This document shows, piece after piece, positions 36,487-45,310 of a DNA stretch of 64,000 nt (the first letter of the stretch is position 1; the number at the start of each line of letters is the position of its first letter). The notes beneath the pieces were generated by a model. That model made no database searches and had not been told where the DNA came from. It saw nothing but the letters and a program-made list of their open reading frames with translations. A program made the translations under genes and the position numbers. Source of the stretch: Pseudomonas brenneri (GTDB lineage: Bacteria > Pseudomonadota > Gammaproteobacteria > Pseudomonadales > Pseudomonadaceae); NCBI RefSeq assembly GCF_007858285.1, contig NZ_VFIL01000005.1, positions 310,001-374,000 of the forward strand. The letters run 5' to 3'.

Positions 36487-37410
36487 ATGCCTGAGATCTA
36501 TCATTTTTTCCAACAGCTGGTTAATGGCCTGACCATTGGCAGCACCTATGCCTTGATAGCCATTGGCTACACAATGGTTTACGGCATCATTGGAATGATT
36601 AACTTCGCCCACGGCGAGGTGTACATGATTGGTTCCTACGTGGCCTTCATTGCCATTGCCGGGCTGGCCATGATGGGTATCCACTCCCTGCCGCTGTTGA
36701 TGACTGCCGCGTTCCTTGCGTCAATCGTCGTAACCAGTGCCTACGGCTACAGTATCGAACGCGTTGCGTACCGCCCCTTGCGTGGCAGCAACCGCCTGAT
36801 CCCGTTGATTTCCGCCATCGGCATGTCGATTTTCCTGCAGAACACCGTATTGCTGTCCCAGGACTCCAAGGACAAGTCCATTCCCAACCTGATCCCGGGG
36901 AGCATTTCCTTCGGCCCAGGTGGCGCACAAGAAGTGCTGATTTCCTACATGCAGATCCTGGTCTTCGTCGTCACCCTGGTGGCGATGCTGGGCCTGACCC
37001 TGTTCATCTCCCGCTCCCGTCTGGGGCGCGCCTGCCGGGCCTGTGCCGAAGACATCAAGATGGCCAACCTGCTGGGCATCAACACCAATAACATCATCGC
37101 CCTGACCTTCGTCATCGGTGCCGCACTGGCCGCTGTCGCCGCCGTGTTGCTGAGCATGCAGTATGGCGTGATCAACCCCAACGCCGGTTTCCTGGTGGGC
37201 CTCAAGGCCTTCACTGCGGCGGTCCTGGGCGGCATCGGCAGTATTCCGGGCGCCATGCTCGGCGGGCTGGTGCTGGGTGTGGCCGAAGCCTTTGGTGCCG
37301 ATATCTTCGGCGACCAGTACAAGGACGTGGTGGCCTTCGGTCTATTGGTTCTGGTGCTGTTATTCCGGCCGACCGGCATCCTGGGCCGTCCGGAGGTTGA
37401 GAAAGTATGA
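36487..37410 (+). CDS. braD: Branched-chain amino-acid ABC transporter permease
   Basis: 307 residues with about eight membrane helices (LivH family). The [43 protein letters not shown]-terminal pattern and the EAA-like loop around [18 protein letters not shown] are family hallmarks. It pairs with BraE in the inner membrane. The stop overlaps the braE start by four bases (ATGA). Confidence 0.96.
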   Translation: MPEIYHFFQQLVNGLTIGSTYALIAIGYTMVYGIIGMINFAHGEVYMIGSYVAFIAIAGLAMMGIHSLPLLMTAAFLASIVVTSAYGYSIERVAYRPLRGSNRLIPLISAIGMSIFLQNTVLLSQDSKDKSIPNLIPGSISFGPGGAQEVLISYMQILVFVVTLVAMLGLTLFISRSRLGRACRACAEDIKMANLLGINTNNIIALTFVIGAALAAVAAVLLSMQYGVINPNAGFLVGLKAFTAAVLGGIGSIPGAMLGGLVLGVAEAFGADIFGDQYKDVVAFGLLVLVLLFRPTGILGRPEVEKV

Positions 37411-38660
37411 GCAGATATCTTAAATCGGCGTTTTTCAGCGCCTTGCTGGTATGGGCCGTGGCCTTTCCGGTACTCGGGCTCAAGTTGAGCATTGTCGGGA
37501 TCAACCTTGAAGTACACGGCACCGGGCCAGTAACCCTGACCATCATTGCCCTGTGCTCGGTGCTGATGTTCCTGCGGGTGCTGTTCACCCAGCAGGTCGG
37601 GGCGCTGCTCAAGTCCAATCGTGGCCCGCTGGTATCGCCCAAGGTCAGCCAGTTCCTGACCCTGCCGCGCACCCAGCGCTACATCATCATCGGCCTGATC
37701 GTGGCCGCGTTGATCTGGCCATTCTTCGGCTCCCGAGGTGCGGTGGATATCGCCACCCTGATCCTGATCTACGTGCTGCTGGGCCTGGGCCTGAACATCG
37801 TGGTGGGCCTGGCCGGCCTGCTCGACCTGGGGTATGTGGGCTTCTACGCGGTGGGTGCCTACACCTACGCGCTGCTCTCGCATTACCTGGGCTGGAGCTT
37901 CTGGATCTGCCTGCCACTGGCGGGCATGGCGGCGGCGACGTTCGGTTTCCTGCTGGGCTTCCCGGTGTTGCGCCTGCGTGGTGACTACCTGGCCATCGTG
38001 ACCCTGGGTTTTGGTGAGATCATCCGTCTGTTCCTGCGTAACCTCACCGACATCACTGGCGGCCCCAACGGCATCAGCAGCATTCCCAAGCCGACGTTCT
38101 TCGGCTTGTCGTTTGACCGCTCCGCTGCAGAAGGCATGCAGACCTTCCACGAGTACTTCGGGATTGCCTACAACCCGGTGAGCAAGGTGGTGTTCCTGTA
38201 TCTGGTCGCCCTGTTGCTGGCCCTGGCCGCGCTGTTCGTGATCAACCGCCTGCTGCGCATGCCGATCGGGCGTGCCTGGGAAGCATTGCGTGAAGACGAA
38301 ATCGCCTGCCGTGCGCTGGGCCTGAACCCGACCGTCATCAAGCTCTCGGCCTTCACCCTGGGCGCCGCGTTCGCAGGTTTTGCCGGTAGCTTCTTCGCCG
38401 CGCGCCAAGGCCTGGTGACGCCGGAGTCGTTCACCTTCATCGAGTCGGCAATCATCCTCGCCATCGTGGTATTGGGTGGCATGGGCTCGCAGTTGGGCGT
38501 GATCCTCGCAGCCATCGTGATGATCCTGTTGCCGGAACTGATGCGTGAGTTCAGCGAATACCGCATGTTGATGTTCGGCGCCATGATGGTGCTGATGATG
38601 ATCTGGCGCCCTCAAGGCTTGCTGCCCATGCAACGTCCACATATGGAGCTGCGCAAATGA
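37407..38660 (+). CDS. braE: Branched-chain amino-acid ABC transporter permease, second subunit
   Basis: 417 residues. The N-terminal ~110 residues are the extra membrane segment (DUF3382) found in LivM-type permeases; the core has [19 protein letters not shown] and the coupling-loop region [25 protein letters not shown]. It forms the membrane channel together with BraD. It overlaps braD and braF by four bases each. Confidence 0.95.
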   Translation: MSRYLKSAFFSALLVWAVAFPVLGLKLSIVGINLEVHGTGPVTLTIIALCSVLMFLRVLFTQQVGALLKSNRGPLVSPKVSQFLTLPRTQRYIIIGLIVAALIWPFFGSRGAVDIATLILIYVLLGLGLNIVVGLAGLLDLGYVGFYAVGAYTYALLSHYLGWSFWICLPLAGMAAATFGFLLGFPVLRLRGDYLAIVTLGFGEIIRLFLRNLTDITGGPNGISSIPKPTFFGLSFDRSAAEGMQTFHEYFGIAYNPVSKVVFLYLVALLLALAALFVINRLLRMPIGRAWEALREDEIACRALGLNPTVIKLSAFTLGAAFAGFAGSFFAARQGLVTPESFTFIESAIILAIVVLGGMGSQLGVILAAIVMILLPELMREFSEYRMLMFGAMMVLMMIWRPQGLLPMQRPHMELRK

Positions 38661-39424
38661 GCCGCGAGATCCTGAAAGTCGAAAACCTGAGCATGCGCTT
38701 CGGCGGCCTGCTGGCGGTCAATGGCGTGGCCCTGACCGTGAAAGAGAAGCAGGTTGTAGCGCTGATCGGCCCCAACGGCGCCGGCAAGACCACGGTGTTC
38801 AACTGCCTGACCGGCTTCTACAAGCCGGCCGGTGGCAGCATCCTGCTGGACGGCCAGCCGATCCAGGGCCTGGCCGGTCACGAGATCGCTCGCAAGGGCG
38901 TGGTGCGGACCTTCCAGAACGTGCGGTTGTTCAAGGACATGACAGCAGTGGAAAACCTGCTGATCGCCCAGCACCGCCACCTGAACACCAACTTCTTCGC
39001 GGGCCTGTTCAAGACCCCGGCGTTCCGCAAGAGCGAGCGCGAGGCCATGGAGTACGCCGCGTACTGGCTGGACAAGGTCAACCTCACCGAGTTTGCCAAC
39101 CGGCCGGCCGGCACCCTGGCCTATGGTCAGCAACGTCGCCTGGAAATCGCCCGCTGCATGATGACCCGCCCGCGGATCCTCATGCTCGACGAACCGGCTG
39201 CGGGTCTCAACCCCAAGGAAACCGAAGACCTCAAAGCGTTGATCGGTGTGCTGCGTGAAGAAAACAACGCCACCGTGCTGCTGATTGAACACGACATGAA
39301 ACTGGTCATGAGTATTTCGGACCATATCGTCGTGATCAACCAGGGTACGCCGTTGGCCAACGGGACGCCGGAGCAGATCCGCGACAACCCGCAAGTGATC
39401 AAAGCCTATTTGGGGGAAGCGTAA
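38657..39424 (+). CDS. braF: Branched-chain amino-acid ABC transporter ATPase F
   Basis: 255 residues. Walker [10 protein letters not shown] (about residue 38), signature [13 protein letters not shown], Walker [15 protein letters not shown] and the switch histidine in [11 protein letters not shown] are all intact. It powers transport together with BraG. The unusual signature LAYGQQ in place of LSGGQ is normal for the LivG family. Confidence 0.97.
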   Translation: MSREILKVENLSMRFGGLLAVNGVALTVKEKQVVALIGPNGAGKTTVFNCLTGFYKPAGGSILLDGQPIQGLAGHEIARKGVVRTFQNVRLFKDMTAVENLLIAQHRHLNTNFFAGLFKTPAFRKSEREAMEYAAYWLDKVNLTEFANRPAGTLAYGQQRRLEIARCMMTRPRILMLDEPAAGLNPKETEDLKALIGVLREENNATVLLIEHDMKLVMSISDHIVVINQGTPLANGTPEQIRDNPQVIKAYLGEA

Positions 39425-40126
39425 ATGCTGCAATTCGAAAACGTTTCCACTTTCTACGGCAAGATCCAGGCCCTGCATGACGTCAACGTGGAAGTGCGCC
39501 AGGGCGAGATCGTCACCCTGATCGGCGCCAACGGTGCCGGCAAATCCACCTTGCTGATGACCTTGTGCGGTTCGCCCCAGGCTCACAGCGGCAGCATCCG
39601 CTACATGGGTGAGGAACTGGTGGGCCAGCATTCAGCGGCGATCATGCGCAAAAGCATTGCTGTGGTTCCGGAAGGCCGTCGGGTGTTTGCCCGCCTGACC
39701 GTGGAAGAGAACCTGGCCATGGGTGGGTTCTTTACCGACAAGGGCGACTACCAGGAGCAGATGGACAAGGTGCTGCACCTGTTCCCTCGGCTCAAGGAGC
39801 GTTTCAGCCAGCGCGGCGGCACCATGTCCGGTGGCGAACAGCAAATGCTCGCCATCGGCCGTGCGCTGATGAGCAAGCCCAAGCTGCTGCTGTTGGACGA
39901 ACCTTCCCTGGGCCTGGCCCCGATCATCATCCAGCAGATCTTCGATATCATCGAACAACTGCGCAAGGACGGTGTGACGGTGTTTTTGGTGGAGCAAAAC
40001 GCCAACCAGGCATTGAAGATTGCAGACCGTGCCTATGTGCTGGAAAACGGCCGGGTGGTGATGCAGGGCAGCGGCGAACAACTGCTGACCGATCCGAAAG
40101 TGCGCGAGGCTTACCTGGGCGGCTAA
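39425..40126 (+). CDS. braG: Branched-chain amino-acid ABC transporter ATPase G
   Basis: 233 residues, LivF family. Walker A GANGAGKSTLL, signature MSGGEQQMLAIGRALM, Walker B KLLLLDEPSLGLAP and the histidine replaced by FLVEQN (normal for LivF) are visible. Its ATG follows the braF stop directly. It is the last gene of the operon; a REP doublet follows. Confidence 0.97.
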   Translation: MLQFENVSTFYGKIQALHDVNVEVRQGEIVTLIGANGAGKSTLLMTLCGSPQAHSGSIRYMGEELVGQHSAAIMRKSIAVVPEGRRVFARLTVEENLAMGGFFTDKGDYQEQMDKVLHLFPRLKERFSQRGGTMSGGEQQMLAIGRALMSKPKLLLLDEPSLGLAPIIIQQIFDIIEQLRKDGVTVFLVEQNANQALKIADRAYVLENGRVVMQGSGEQLLTDPKVREAYLGG

Positions 40127-40169
40127 AAACGGTTGCTGGATAAACCGGGTCTAACTGTGGGTGGGCTTG

Positions 40170-40258
40170 TGTGGGAGCGGGCTTGCCCGCGATGGTGGTG
40201 GGTCAGTCAAATATTTATTAACTGACCCACCGCCATCGCGAGCAAGCCCGCTCCCACA
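40170..40258. repeat. REP doublet with extended internal palindrome, 89 bp
   Basis: TGTGGGAGCGGGCTTG... at 40170 and ...CAAGCCCGCTCCCACA ending at 40258 are inverse copies. The pairing continues inward through CGATGG and TGGGTCAGT to an AT-rich loop, so almost the whole 89 bases fold. It lies 43 bases after braG. Confidence 0.9.
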
Positions 40259-40397
40259 TTTGCTTTGTGTGGTCCGATAAATTTGCGTTGTTTTCAAGTT
40301 TTCTTCGATCCCCTTGTAACAATCCCCTCCCCCCTTTCTCTAGTGGGGTAAGCAAGCACAAACGCTTCCTTACCTACCTCACTGCTGGAGAAACACC

Positions 40398-40700
40398 ATG
40401 ACCACCCGTTCTCTGTCCGCCGCCACCCTCGTCCTGGCCCTGGGTTCTGCCTTGAGCCTGAGCACCTTGACCACTGTTGCCCATGCTGACGACGCGAAGA
40501 TGGAAAAATGCTTTGGCGTCGCCCTCAAAGGCAAGAACGACTGCGCCGCAGGCGCCGGCACCACCTGTGCGGGCACCTCGAAAACCGACTACCAGGCCAA
40601 CGCCTGGAATCTGGTCCCTGAAGGCACCTGCGTGAAGATGGAAAGCAAAACCTCGCCGACCGGTTTTGGCCAATTGGAAGCCTTCAAGGCCAAGTCCTGA
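40398..40700 (+). CDS. bufA1: BufA1-type (DUF2282) metal-buffering RiPP precursor
   Basis: 100 residues. A signal peptide (1-30, ending VAHA) precedes a small mature protein with four cysteines at 38, 49, 57 and 78 (KCFG, NDCAAG, TTCAG, EGTCV). This is the DUF2282 pattern of BufA1/GigP proteins. In bufferin systems the cysteines are oxidised by the DUF692 enzyme to thiooxazole-type groups, and the exported peptide binds copper. It has a good ribosome site (CTGGAGAAAC). It heads a four-gene cluster with bufB, bufC and doxX. The modification itself is inferred, not visible. Confidence 0.85.
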   Translation: MTTRSLSAATLVLALGSALSLSTLTTVAHADDAKMEKCFGVALKGKNDCAAGAGTTCAGTSKTDYQANAWNLVPEGTCVKMESKTSPTGFGQLEAFKAKS

Positions 40701-40722
40701 GCCCCCCGCCTGAGTACTGACG

Positions 40723-41604
40723 ATGACGCTTTCATCCCTACCCAATGTCGCCCAGGCTCAGGCGCCCGGCCTTCCACGCCGGGCTGGGCTGGGACTCAAG
40801 AGCGAGCACTTGGCAGAAGTGCTCGCGACCCTGCCCGATATTGGTTTTTTTGAAGTCCACGCCGAAAACTACATGGTGGCCGGCGGGCCTTTTCATCACT
40901 ACCTGGGATTGATCCGCGAACAGTACCCACTGTCGCTGCACGGCGTTGGCCTGTCCATCGGCGGCGAAGGCCCGCTGAACCAGGACCACCTTGCACGCCT
41001 GGCGGTACTGATAGAACGCTATCAGCCCCAATCCTTTTCCGAACACCTGGCCTGGTCCAGCCACGGCCCGGTGTTTCTCAACGATCTGCTGCCCCTGGCC
41101 TATGACGACGCGGCCCTCAAGCGGGTGTGCGAGCACATTGACCAGGTACAAACCACCCTCAAGCGGCGAATGCTGCTGGAGAACCCGTCGACCTACCTGC
41201 AGTTCCAACGCTCCACCCTGGATGAAACCGACTTCATCAGCGAAGTCATCCGGCGCACCGGCTGCGGTTTGCTGCTGGACGTGAACAATGTGTACGTGTC
41301 CTGCATCAATCATCAGCAGGATCCATTGGCTTACCTTGACGCCTTGCCATTGCACGCGGTGGGTGAAATTCATCTGGCAGGCTTTGCCGAAGACTCCGAC
41401 AGCCTCGGTGACCGCCTGCTGATTGATGATCACGGTGCGCCCATCGACAACGCCGTATGGCACCTGTATCAGCAGGCACTGCAACGGGTCGGGCCGGTGG
41501 CCACGCTGATTGAGCGTGACAACGATGTACCGGCATTACACGTATTACAGGCGGAGGTCCAGCAAGCTGACCAGCACCTGCTGGCCGTGGCGGTGCACTC
41601 ATGA
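40723..41604 (+). CDS. bufB: DUF692 multinuclear non-heme iron oxidase (MNIO), BufB type
   Basis: 293 residues, TIM-barrel MNIO family. Probable metal ligands are visible: E44 and H46 in [10 protein letters not shown]73 in LSLHGVG, H108 in SEHLAW, E153/N154 in [10 protein letters not shown]186 with N188/N189 in [10 protein letters not shown]217 in EIHLAGF, and D236/H237 in DDHGAP. Characterised relatives (MbnB, BufB) oxidise cysteines of a precursor peptide. Here the partner would be the upstream DUF2282 protein. It overlaps bufC by four bases. Confidence 0.9.
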   Translation: MTLSSLPNVAQAQAPGLPRRAGLGLKSEHLAEVLATLPDIGFFEVHAENYMVAGGPFHHYLGLIREQYPLSLHGVGLSIGGEGPLNQDHLARLAVLIERYQPQSFSEHLAWSSHGPVFLNDLLPLAYDDAALKRVCEHIDQVQTTLKRRMLLENPSTYLQFQRSTLDETDFISEVIRRTGCGLLLDVNNVYVSCINHQQDPLAYLDALPLHAVGEIHLAGFAEDSDSLGDRLLIDDHGAPIDNAVWHLYQQALQRVGPVATLIERDNDVPALHVLQAEVQQADQHLLAVAVHS

Positions 41605-42365
41605 ATCTGCAGGAGGATTTTGCCAAGGCTCTCCTGGCGCCAGACCAGCCCTGCCCCGATGGCCTGTTCAGCAACAATGGCGCCGATCCCGCCAGTCGTT
41701 TTGCGGTGTACCGCAACAACGTCCACAGTTCGTTGATCAACGCCCTGCTCGACAGCTACCCCGTGACCCGGCAACTGGTGGGCGATGGGTTTTTCCGGGC
41801 CATGGCCGGGCTGTACGTCCAGGCGTATCCGCCCACCAGCCCACTGCTCAACGAGTACGGCAGTGACTTGGCCGACTTTATCCAGGGGTTCGCCCCCGCC
41901 GCCACTGTGCCGTACCTGGCCGACATCGCCCGGCTGGAGCGCTTGCGGGTCAATGCGTATCACGCCGCCGACACCCCTGTCGCTGACCCACAGGCCGTCA
42001 TCAATCAACTGCAACAACTGCCCAGCCTGGGCAGCGTAAGCCTGCAATTGCATCCATCCGTTGCCACCCTGCAATCGAACTATGCCGTGGTGGCGTTATG
42101 GGCCGCGCATCAAACCACCGATAGCGTCGCCAGCCTTGATCCATGGCATGGGCAAAGTGCGCTGGTCCTGCGCAACGGCCTGGAAGTCGAAGTGTTCTGC
42201 ATCGACGCCGGTTGCGTGACGTTTATCAACAGCCTGAACAACGCCTGGCCTCTGGAAATGGCGGTGGCGTATGCCCTGGATGCGTCCAGTGAATTTGACC
42301 TGCACCAATGCCTGGGGCTGCTGATCAGCCACCGCGCCATCACCCATATCAAGGTACAACCATGA
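41601..42365 (+). CDS. bufC: DUF2063 partner protein, BufC/HvfC type
   Basis: 254 residues. The N-terminal half ([40 protein letters not shown]) is the DUF2063 domain, the usual companion of DUF692 enzymes; by analogy with MbnC and BufC it presents the precursor to the MNIO. The C-terminal half is a separate, less conserved domain. Start and stop overlap bufB and doxX (ATGA), so the three are translationally coupled. Confidence 0.88.
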   Translation: MNLQEDFAKALLAPDQPCPDGLFSNNGADPASRFAVYRNNVHSSLINALLDSYPVTRQLVGDGFFRAMAGLYVQAYPPTSPLLNEYGSDLADFIQGFAPAATVPYLADIARLERLRVNAYHAADTPVADPQAVINQLQQLPSLGSVSLQLHPSVATLQSNYAVVALWAAHQTTDSVASLDPWHGQSALVLRNGLEVEVFCIDAGCVTFINSLNNAWPLEMAVAYALDASSEFDLHQCLGLLISHRAITHIKVQP

Positions 42366-42847
42366 ACACTACCGCCCCGAGTCTGATTGCACGCGTCATT
42401 CAAACCTTCGAGAAAATCCCCTACAGCCTGATTGCCCTTGTCGCACGCTTTTCCATTGCGGCGGTGTTCTGGAAGTCCGGCCAGACCAAAGTCCAGGGGT
42501 TTGCTGTCGATCTGGTAGACGGCACCTTCGAACTCGGCGTACCCCACCTGGCCAACTCCACCGTGCCGTTGTTTCAAAGTGAATACCGGATACCGTTTGT
42601 GCCTGCAGAAGTGGCCGCGTACCTGGCCACGTTCGCCGAGCATTTTTTCCCGATCCTGATTTTGCTGGGGCTTGCCACGCGTTTTTCAGCCCTGGCACTA
42701 CTGGGCATGACGCTGGTGATTCAGCTGTTTGTCTACCCCGACGCGTACCCGACCCACGGCACCTGGATCGCTTTGCTACTGGTGTTGATGGCCAAGGGGC
42801 CAGGACGGGTATCGATTGATCACTGGATTACCCGGCGCTGGCGCTAA
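42362..42847 (+). CDS. DoxX-family membrane protein of the bufferin-type cluster
   Basis: 161 residues from ATG 42362 with about four membrane helices. It has RFSIAAVFWKSGQTKVQGF (helix 1), FFPILILLGLATRFSALALLGM and a polar VYPDAYPTHGTWIALL loop, the DoxX/DoxD family features. DoxX proteins at the end of DUF2282-DUF692-DUF2063 clusters correspond to GigT of the gold-induced gig operon. Its role may be to supply or remove electrons at the membrane; unproven. Its stop overlaps the convergent LysR stop. Confidence 0.85.
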   Translation: MNTTAPSLIARVIQTFEKIPYSLIALVARFSIAAVFWKSGQTKVQGFAVDLVDGTFELGVPHLANSTVPLFQSEYRIPFVPAEVAAYLATFAEHFFPILILLGLATRFSALALLGMTLVIQLFVYPDAYPTHGTWIALLLVLMAKGPGRVSIDHWITRRWR

Positions 42848-43752
42848 AGCCGGTCCAGTGCCTCACCGTTGCGCTTGAACCAGCCCACCAGGTAATCGGC
42901 CAGCACCTGGGTACGACGTGGTAGCCCGCCCTGATACGGATGGACCAGGTACATCGGCATGCTGCGGGTCTGATAATCACGCAGGAGCCAACGAAGCCGG
43001 CCGTCAGCCAATTCCATCTGCAACAGATAGGATGGCAGCCGGGCGATACCGGCCCCCACCAGTGCGGCCTTTTTCAGCAGGTTGTAGTGGTTGGAGGCAA
43101 AGGTGCCATCCACCCGCACCCGCAACAACTCGTGCTGCTGGTGATACAACCACTCCTCACGCCCACTGTAGTGGCTGTTGAGCAAGCAACGGTGGCCAAC
43201 CAGGTCGGCCGGCGTCAGCGGCTCACCGTATTGCTCCAGATAGGCCGGGCTGGCACAGGTCATTTCATGCCAGGCCAACAGGGGCTTGGCGACCAGGCGC
43301 TCATCGTTGGCCACCTCTGAACGCACCGCCAGGTCAAAACCGTCCCGGGCCAGGTCGCGATAGCTGTTGTTGAGATCCAACTCGATCTGCACCTGCGGAT
43401 ACCGCCTGGAAAAATCCAGCAACAGGCCATCGAAAAAAGTCTCACCCAAGGACACCGGAACCGTCATACGCACAGGCCCGGCCAAATCGTCCTTGAGCCG
43501 CGCCAATGCCTGTCGGGCACGCTCGACCTGAATCACCAGCCCCTGCGCCTGGGGCAATAGCGCTGCACCTGCGGCCGTCAGGCTGAGTCGCCGAGTGGTG
43601 CGGTGCAACAACACCACCGAAAACTGCGCCTCCAACTGGCTGATGCGCTTGGACAACTGGCCCTTGCTGCAGCCCAATTGCTGGGCTGCCAGGGTAAAGC
43701 TGCCGGCTTCGATCAACACTGCAAACGCCGCCAGATCATCCATTACGCTCAT
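42844..43752 (-). CDS. LysR-family transcriptional regulator
   Basis: 302 residues from ATG 43752; the much longer open frame upstream runs antisense through the neighbour and is not real. The N-terminal winged helix (about 3-62: AFAVLIEAGSFTLAAQQLGCSKGQLSKRISQLEAQF) is followed by the LysR effector domain, of the CrgA/DsdC-like type. It is divergent from the SDR gene across 105 bases, so it likely controls it. Its stop overlaps that of the DoxX gene by four bases on the other strand. Confidence 0.9.
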   Translation of the reverse strand: MSVMDDLAAFAVLIEAGSFTLAAQQLGCSKGQLSKRISQLEAQFSVVLLHRTTRRLSLTAAGAALLPQAQGLVIQVERARQALARLKDDLAGPVRMTVPVSLGETFFDGLLLDFSRRYPQVQIELDLNNSYRDLARDGFDLAVRSEVANDERLVAKPLLAWHEMTCASPAYLEQYGEPLTPADLVGHRCLLNSHYSGREEWLYHQQHELLRVRVDGTFASNHYNLLKKAALVGAGIARLPSYLLQMELADGRLRWLLRDYQTRSMPMYLVHPYQGGLPRRTQVLADYLVGWFKRNGEALDRL

Positions 43753-43857
43753 GGATTGTTTCCATTTGAAAACCAAAGGTTGCCTATTAGTGCGCTTATC
43801 TGCAGAAAAAACCACTCTAGACTCAAGGCTCATCTGAATATCTGGAGGAACGACACC

Positions 43858-44457
43858 ATGAAAGTCCTGTTGATTGGCGCCAGCGGCACCATCGGTTCTG
43901 CGGTCAAGGCCGAGCTGTCCCAACGCCATGAAGTGATCACTATTGGCCGCAAGAGTGGCGACTTTCAGGTCGATATCAGCGACAGCGCGTCGATCCGCCA
44001 ACTGTTTGCGCAAACCGGCAAGTTCGATGCCCTGGTGTGCGCCGCCGGCAGCGTCAACTTCGTGCCCCTGGGCGAAATGGACGCCAGCCACTTCGACCTC
44101 GGCCTGCAAGACAAGCTGATGGGCCAGGTCAACCTGCTGCTGATAGGCCGCGAGTTCGCCAACGACGGTGCGTCGTTCACTTTCACCAGCGGCATCCTCA
44201 ATCGCGATCCGATCCGCACCGGCGCCTCTGCCGCGCTGGTCAATGGCGCCATAGACGCCTTCGTGAAGGCTGCAGCGATAGAGTTGCCACGGGGTCTGCG
44301 CATCAACTCGGTCAGCCCGAACGTGCTGGTTGAAGCCATGGGTAGCTATGCCCCTTATTTCAGGGGTTTTAAGCCGGTTCCTGCGGCGGATGTGGCATTG
44401 TCCTACGCAAAAAGCGTTGAAGGTTTACAGACAGGGCAGACTTACATCGTTGGATGA
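43858..44457 (+). CDS. Short-chain dehydrogenase/reductase-like protein
   Basis: 199 residues from ATG 43858 (GGAGGAAC upstream). The Rossmann motif GASGTIGSAV and the CAAGSVNF (NNAG-equivalent) motif show an NAD(P)-binding SDR. The canonical catalytic YxxxK is absent: the aligned stretch reads GASAALVNGAIDAF. It is therefore an atypical SDR, of the kind often annotated simply as short-chain dehydrogenase. It is divergently paired with the LysR regulator, which probably controls it. Confidence 0.85.
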   Translation: MKVLLIGASGTIGSAVKAELSQRHEVITIGRKSGDFQVDISDSASIRQLFAQTGKFDALVCAAGSVNFVPLGEMDASHFDLGLQDKLMGQVNLLLIGREFANDGASFTFTSGILNRDPIRTGASAALVNGAIDAFVKAAAIELPRGLRINSVSPNVLVEAMGSYAPYFRGFKPVPAADVALSYAKSVEGLQTGQTYIVG

Positions 44458-44532
44458 ATTCAACCTGTATTCCAGGCTTGTGATGCAGCGCCAGCCTGCG
44501 TAACGTGGCGGCACTTATCAGGAGACCCGATA

Positions 44533-45204
44533 ATGCTTGCCGCCCGTATCCTTGCTCTGTTTGCCCTGCTGCCCCTGTTCGCCGCCTGCCAGGTGTTTGA
44601 AAACGATCCGGAGACGTCCTCCACTGCGGGCCTGACTCGCATGCAGGGCGAGTTGACGGCCATCGGCGACAAGTTGCTGTTCCAGCCCTGCCATGATCAG
44701 CGCAACTACGTGGTCAGCGATACCGGCGGCACCAGCATCCTCCAGGAAGCAGCGTCCCTGGCCGGCCAGCAAGGGGCGTTGTTTGCCGACTTGCGCGGCA
44801 AGTTCTCCGGGGTCGCCAGCGGTACCCAGGGCCAGGTTGACCTGCAACAGTTGTACCGCGTCGAACGCTCGACCTCAGCCTGTGACGACCCGGACTTCAA
44901 GCGCATGATCCTGCGCGCCAACGGGCATAAGCCAGCCTGGGCACTGAATGTGACCAACAAGGGCATGGTCCTGCAACGCGAAGGCCAGCCACCGTTGCCG
45001 GTGCCTTATGTGGAAGAGCAACTGGGTGATGGCCGCTTCAACCTCACCACCGAAGCCAACGGCCAGCAAATTGAATTGTGGGTCGCGCCCCAGCGCTGCA
45101 TCGACAGCGTCAGCGGCAGCCTGCAACACATGAGCGCCGAACTTCGGATCAACGGTCAGGTACAGCGTGGCTGCGCGGCATTTGGTGGCTCACGGGACGA
45201 CTGA
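44533..45204 (+). CDS. Putative lipoprotein (COG3650-like)
   Basis: 223 residues. A lipoprotein signal ends in FAAC (cysteine 19). The LTRMQGELTAIGDKLLFQPC opening of the mature part is a beta-rich motif repeated in related conserved envelope proteins of Pseudomonas; four later cysteines suggest disulfides. Function unknown. AGGAGAC lies before the start. Confidence 0.75.
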   Translation: MLAARILALFALLPLFAACQVFENDPETSSTAGLTRMQGELTAIGDKLLFQPCHDQRNYVVSDTGGTSILQEAASLAGQQGALFADLRGKFSGVASGTQGQVDLQQLYRVERSTSACDDPDFKRMILRANGHKPAWALNVTNKGMVLQREGQPPLPVPYVEEQLGDGRFNLTTEANGQQIELWVAPQRCIDSVSGSLQHMSAELRINGQVQRGCAAFGGSRDD

Positions 45205-45310
45205 TTCGGCCCTGCGCTGTTTTAGCATGACGGGAAAGCGCCGTTGGGGCTTATAATCGCCGGTTTGCAAAACCGCCGGCTCTACCAAACGCCGCATATC
45301 GGATCCTGTC

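Noticed and set aside
36945..38642. A 565-residue minus-strand frame over braD/braE.
   Set aside because: It is a compositional shadow (His/Gln-rich); the plus strand encodes obvious transporter permeases with overlapping starts.
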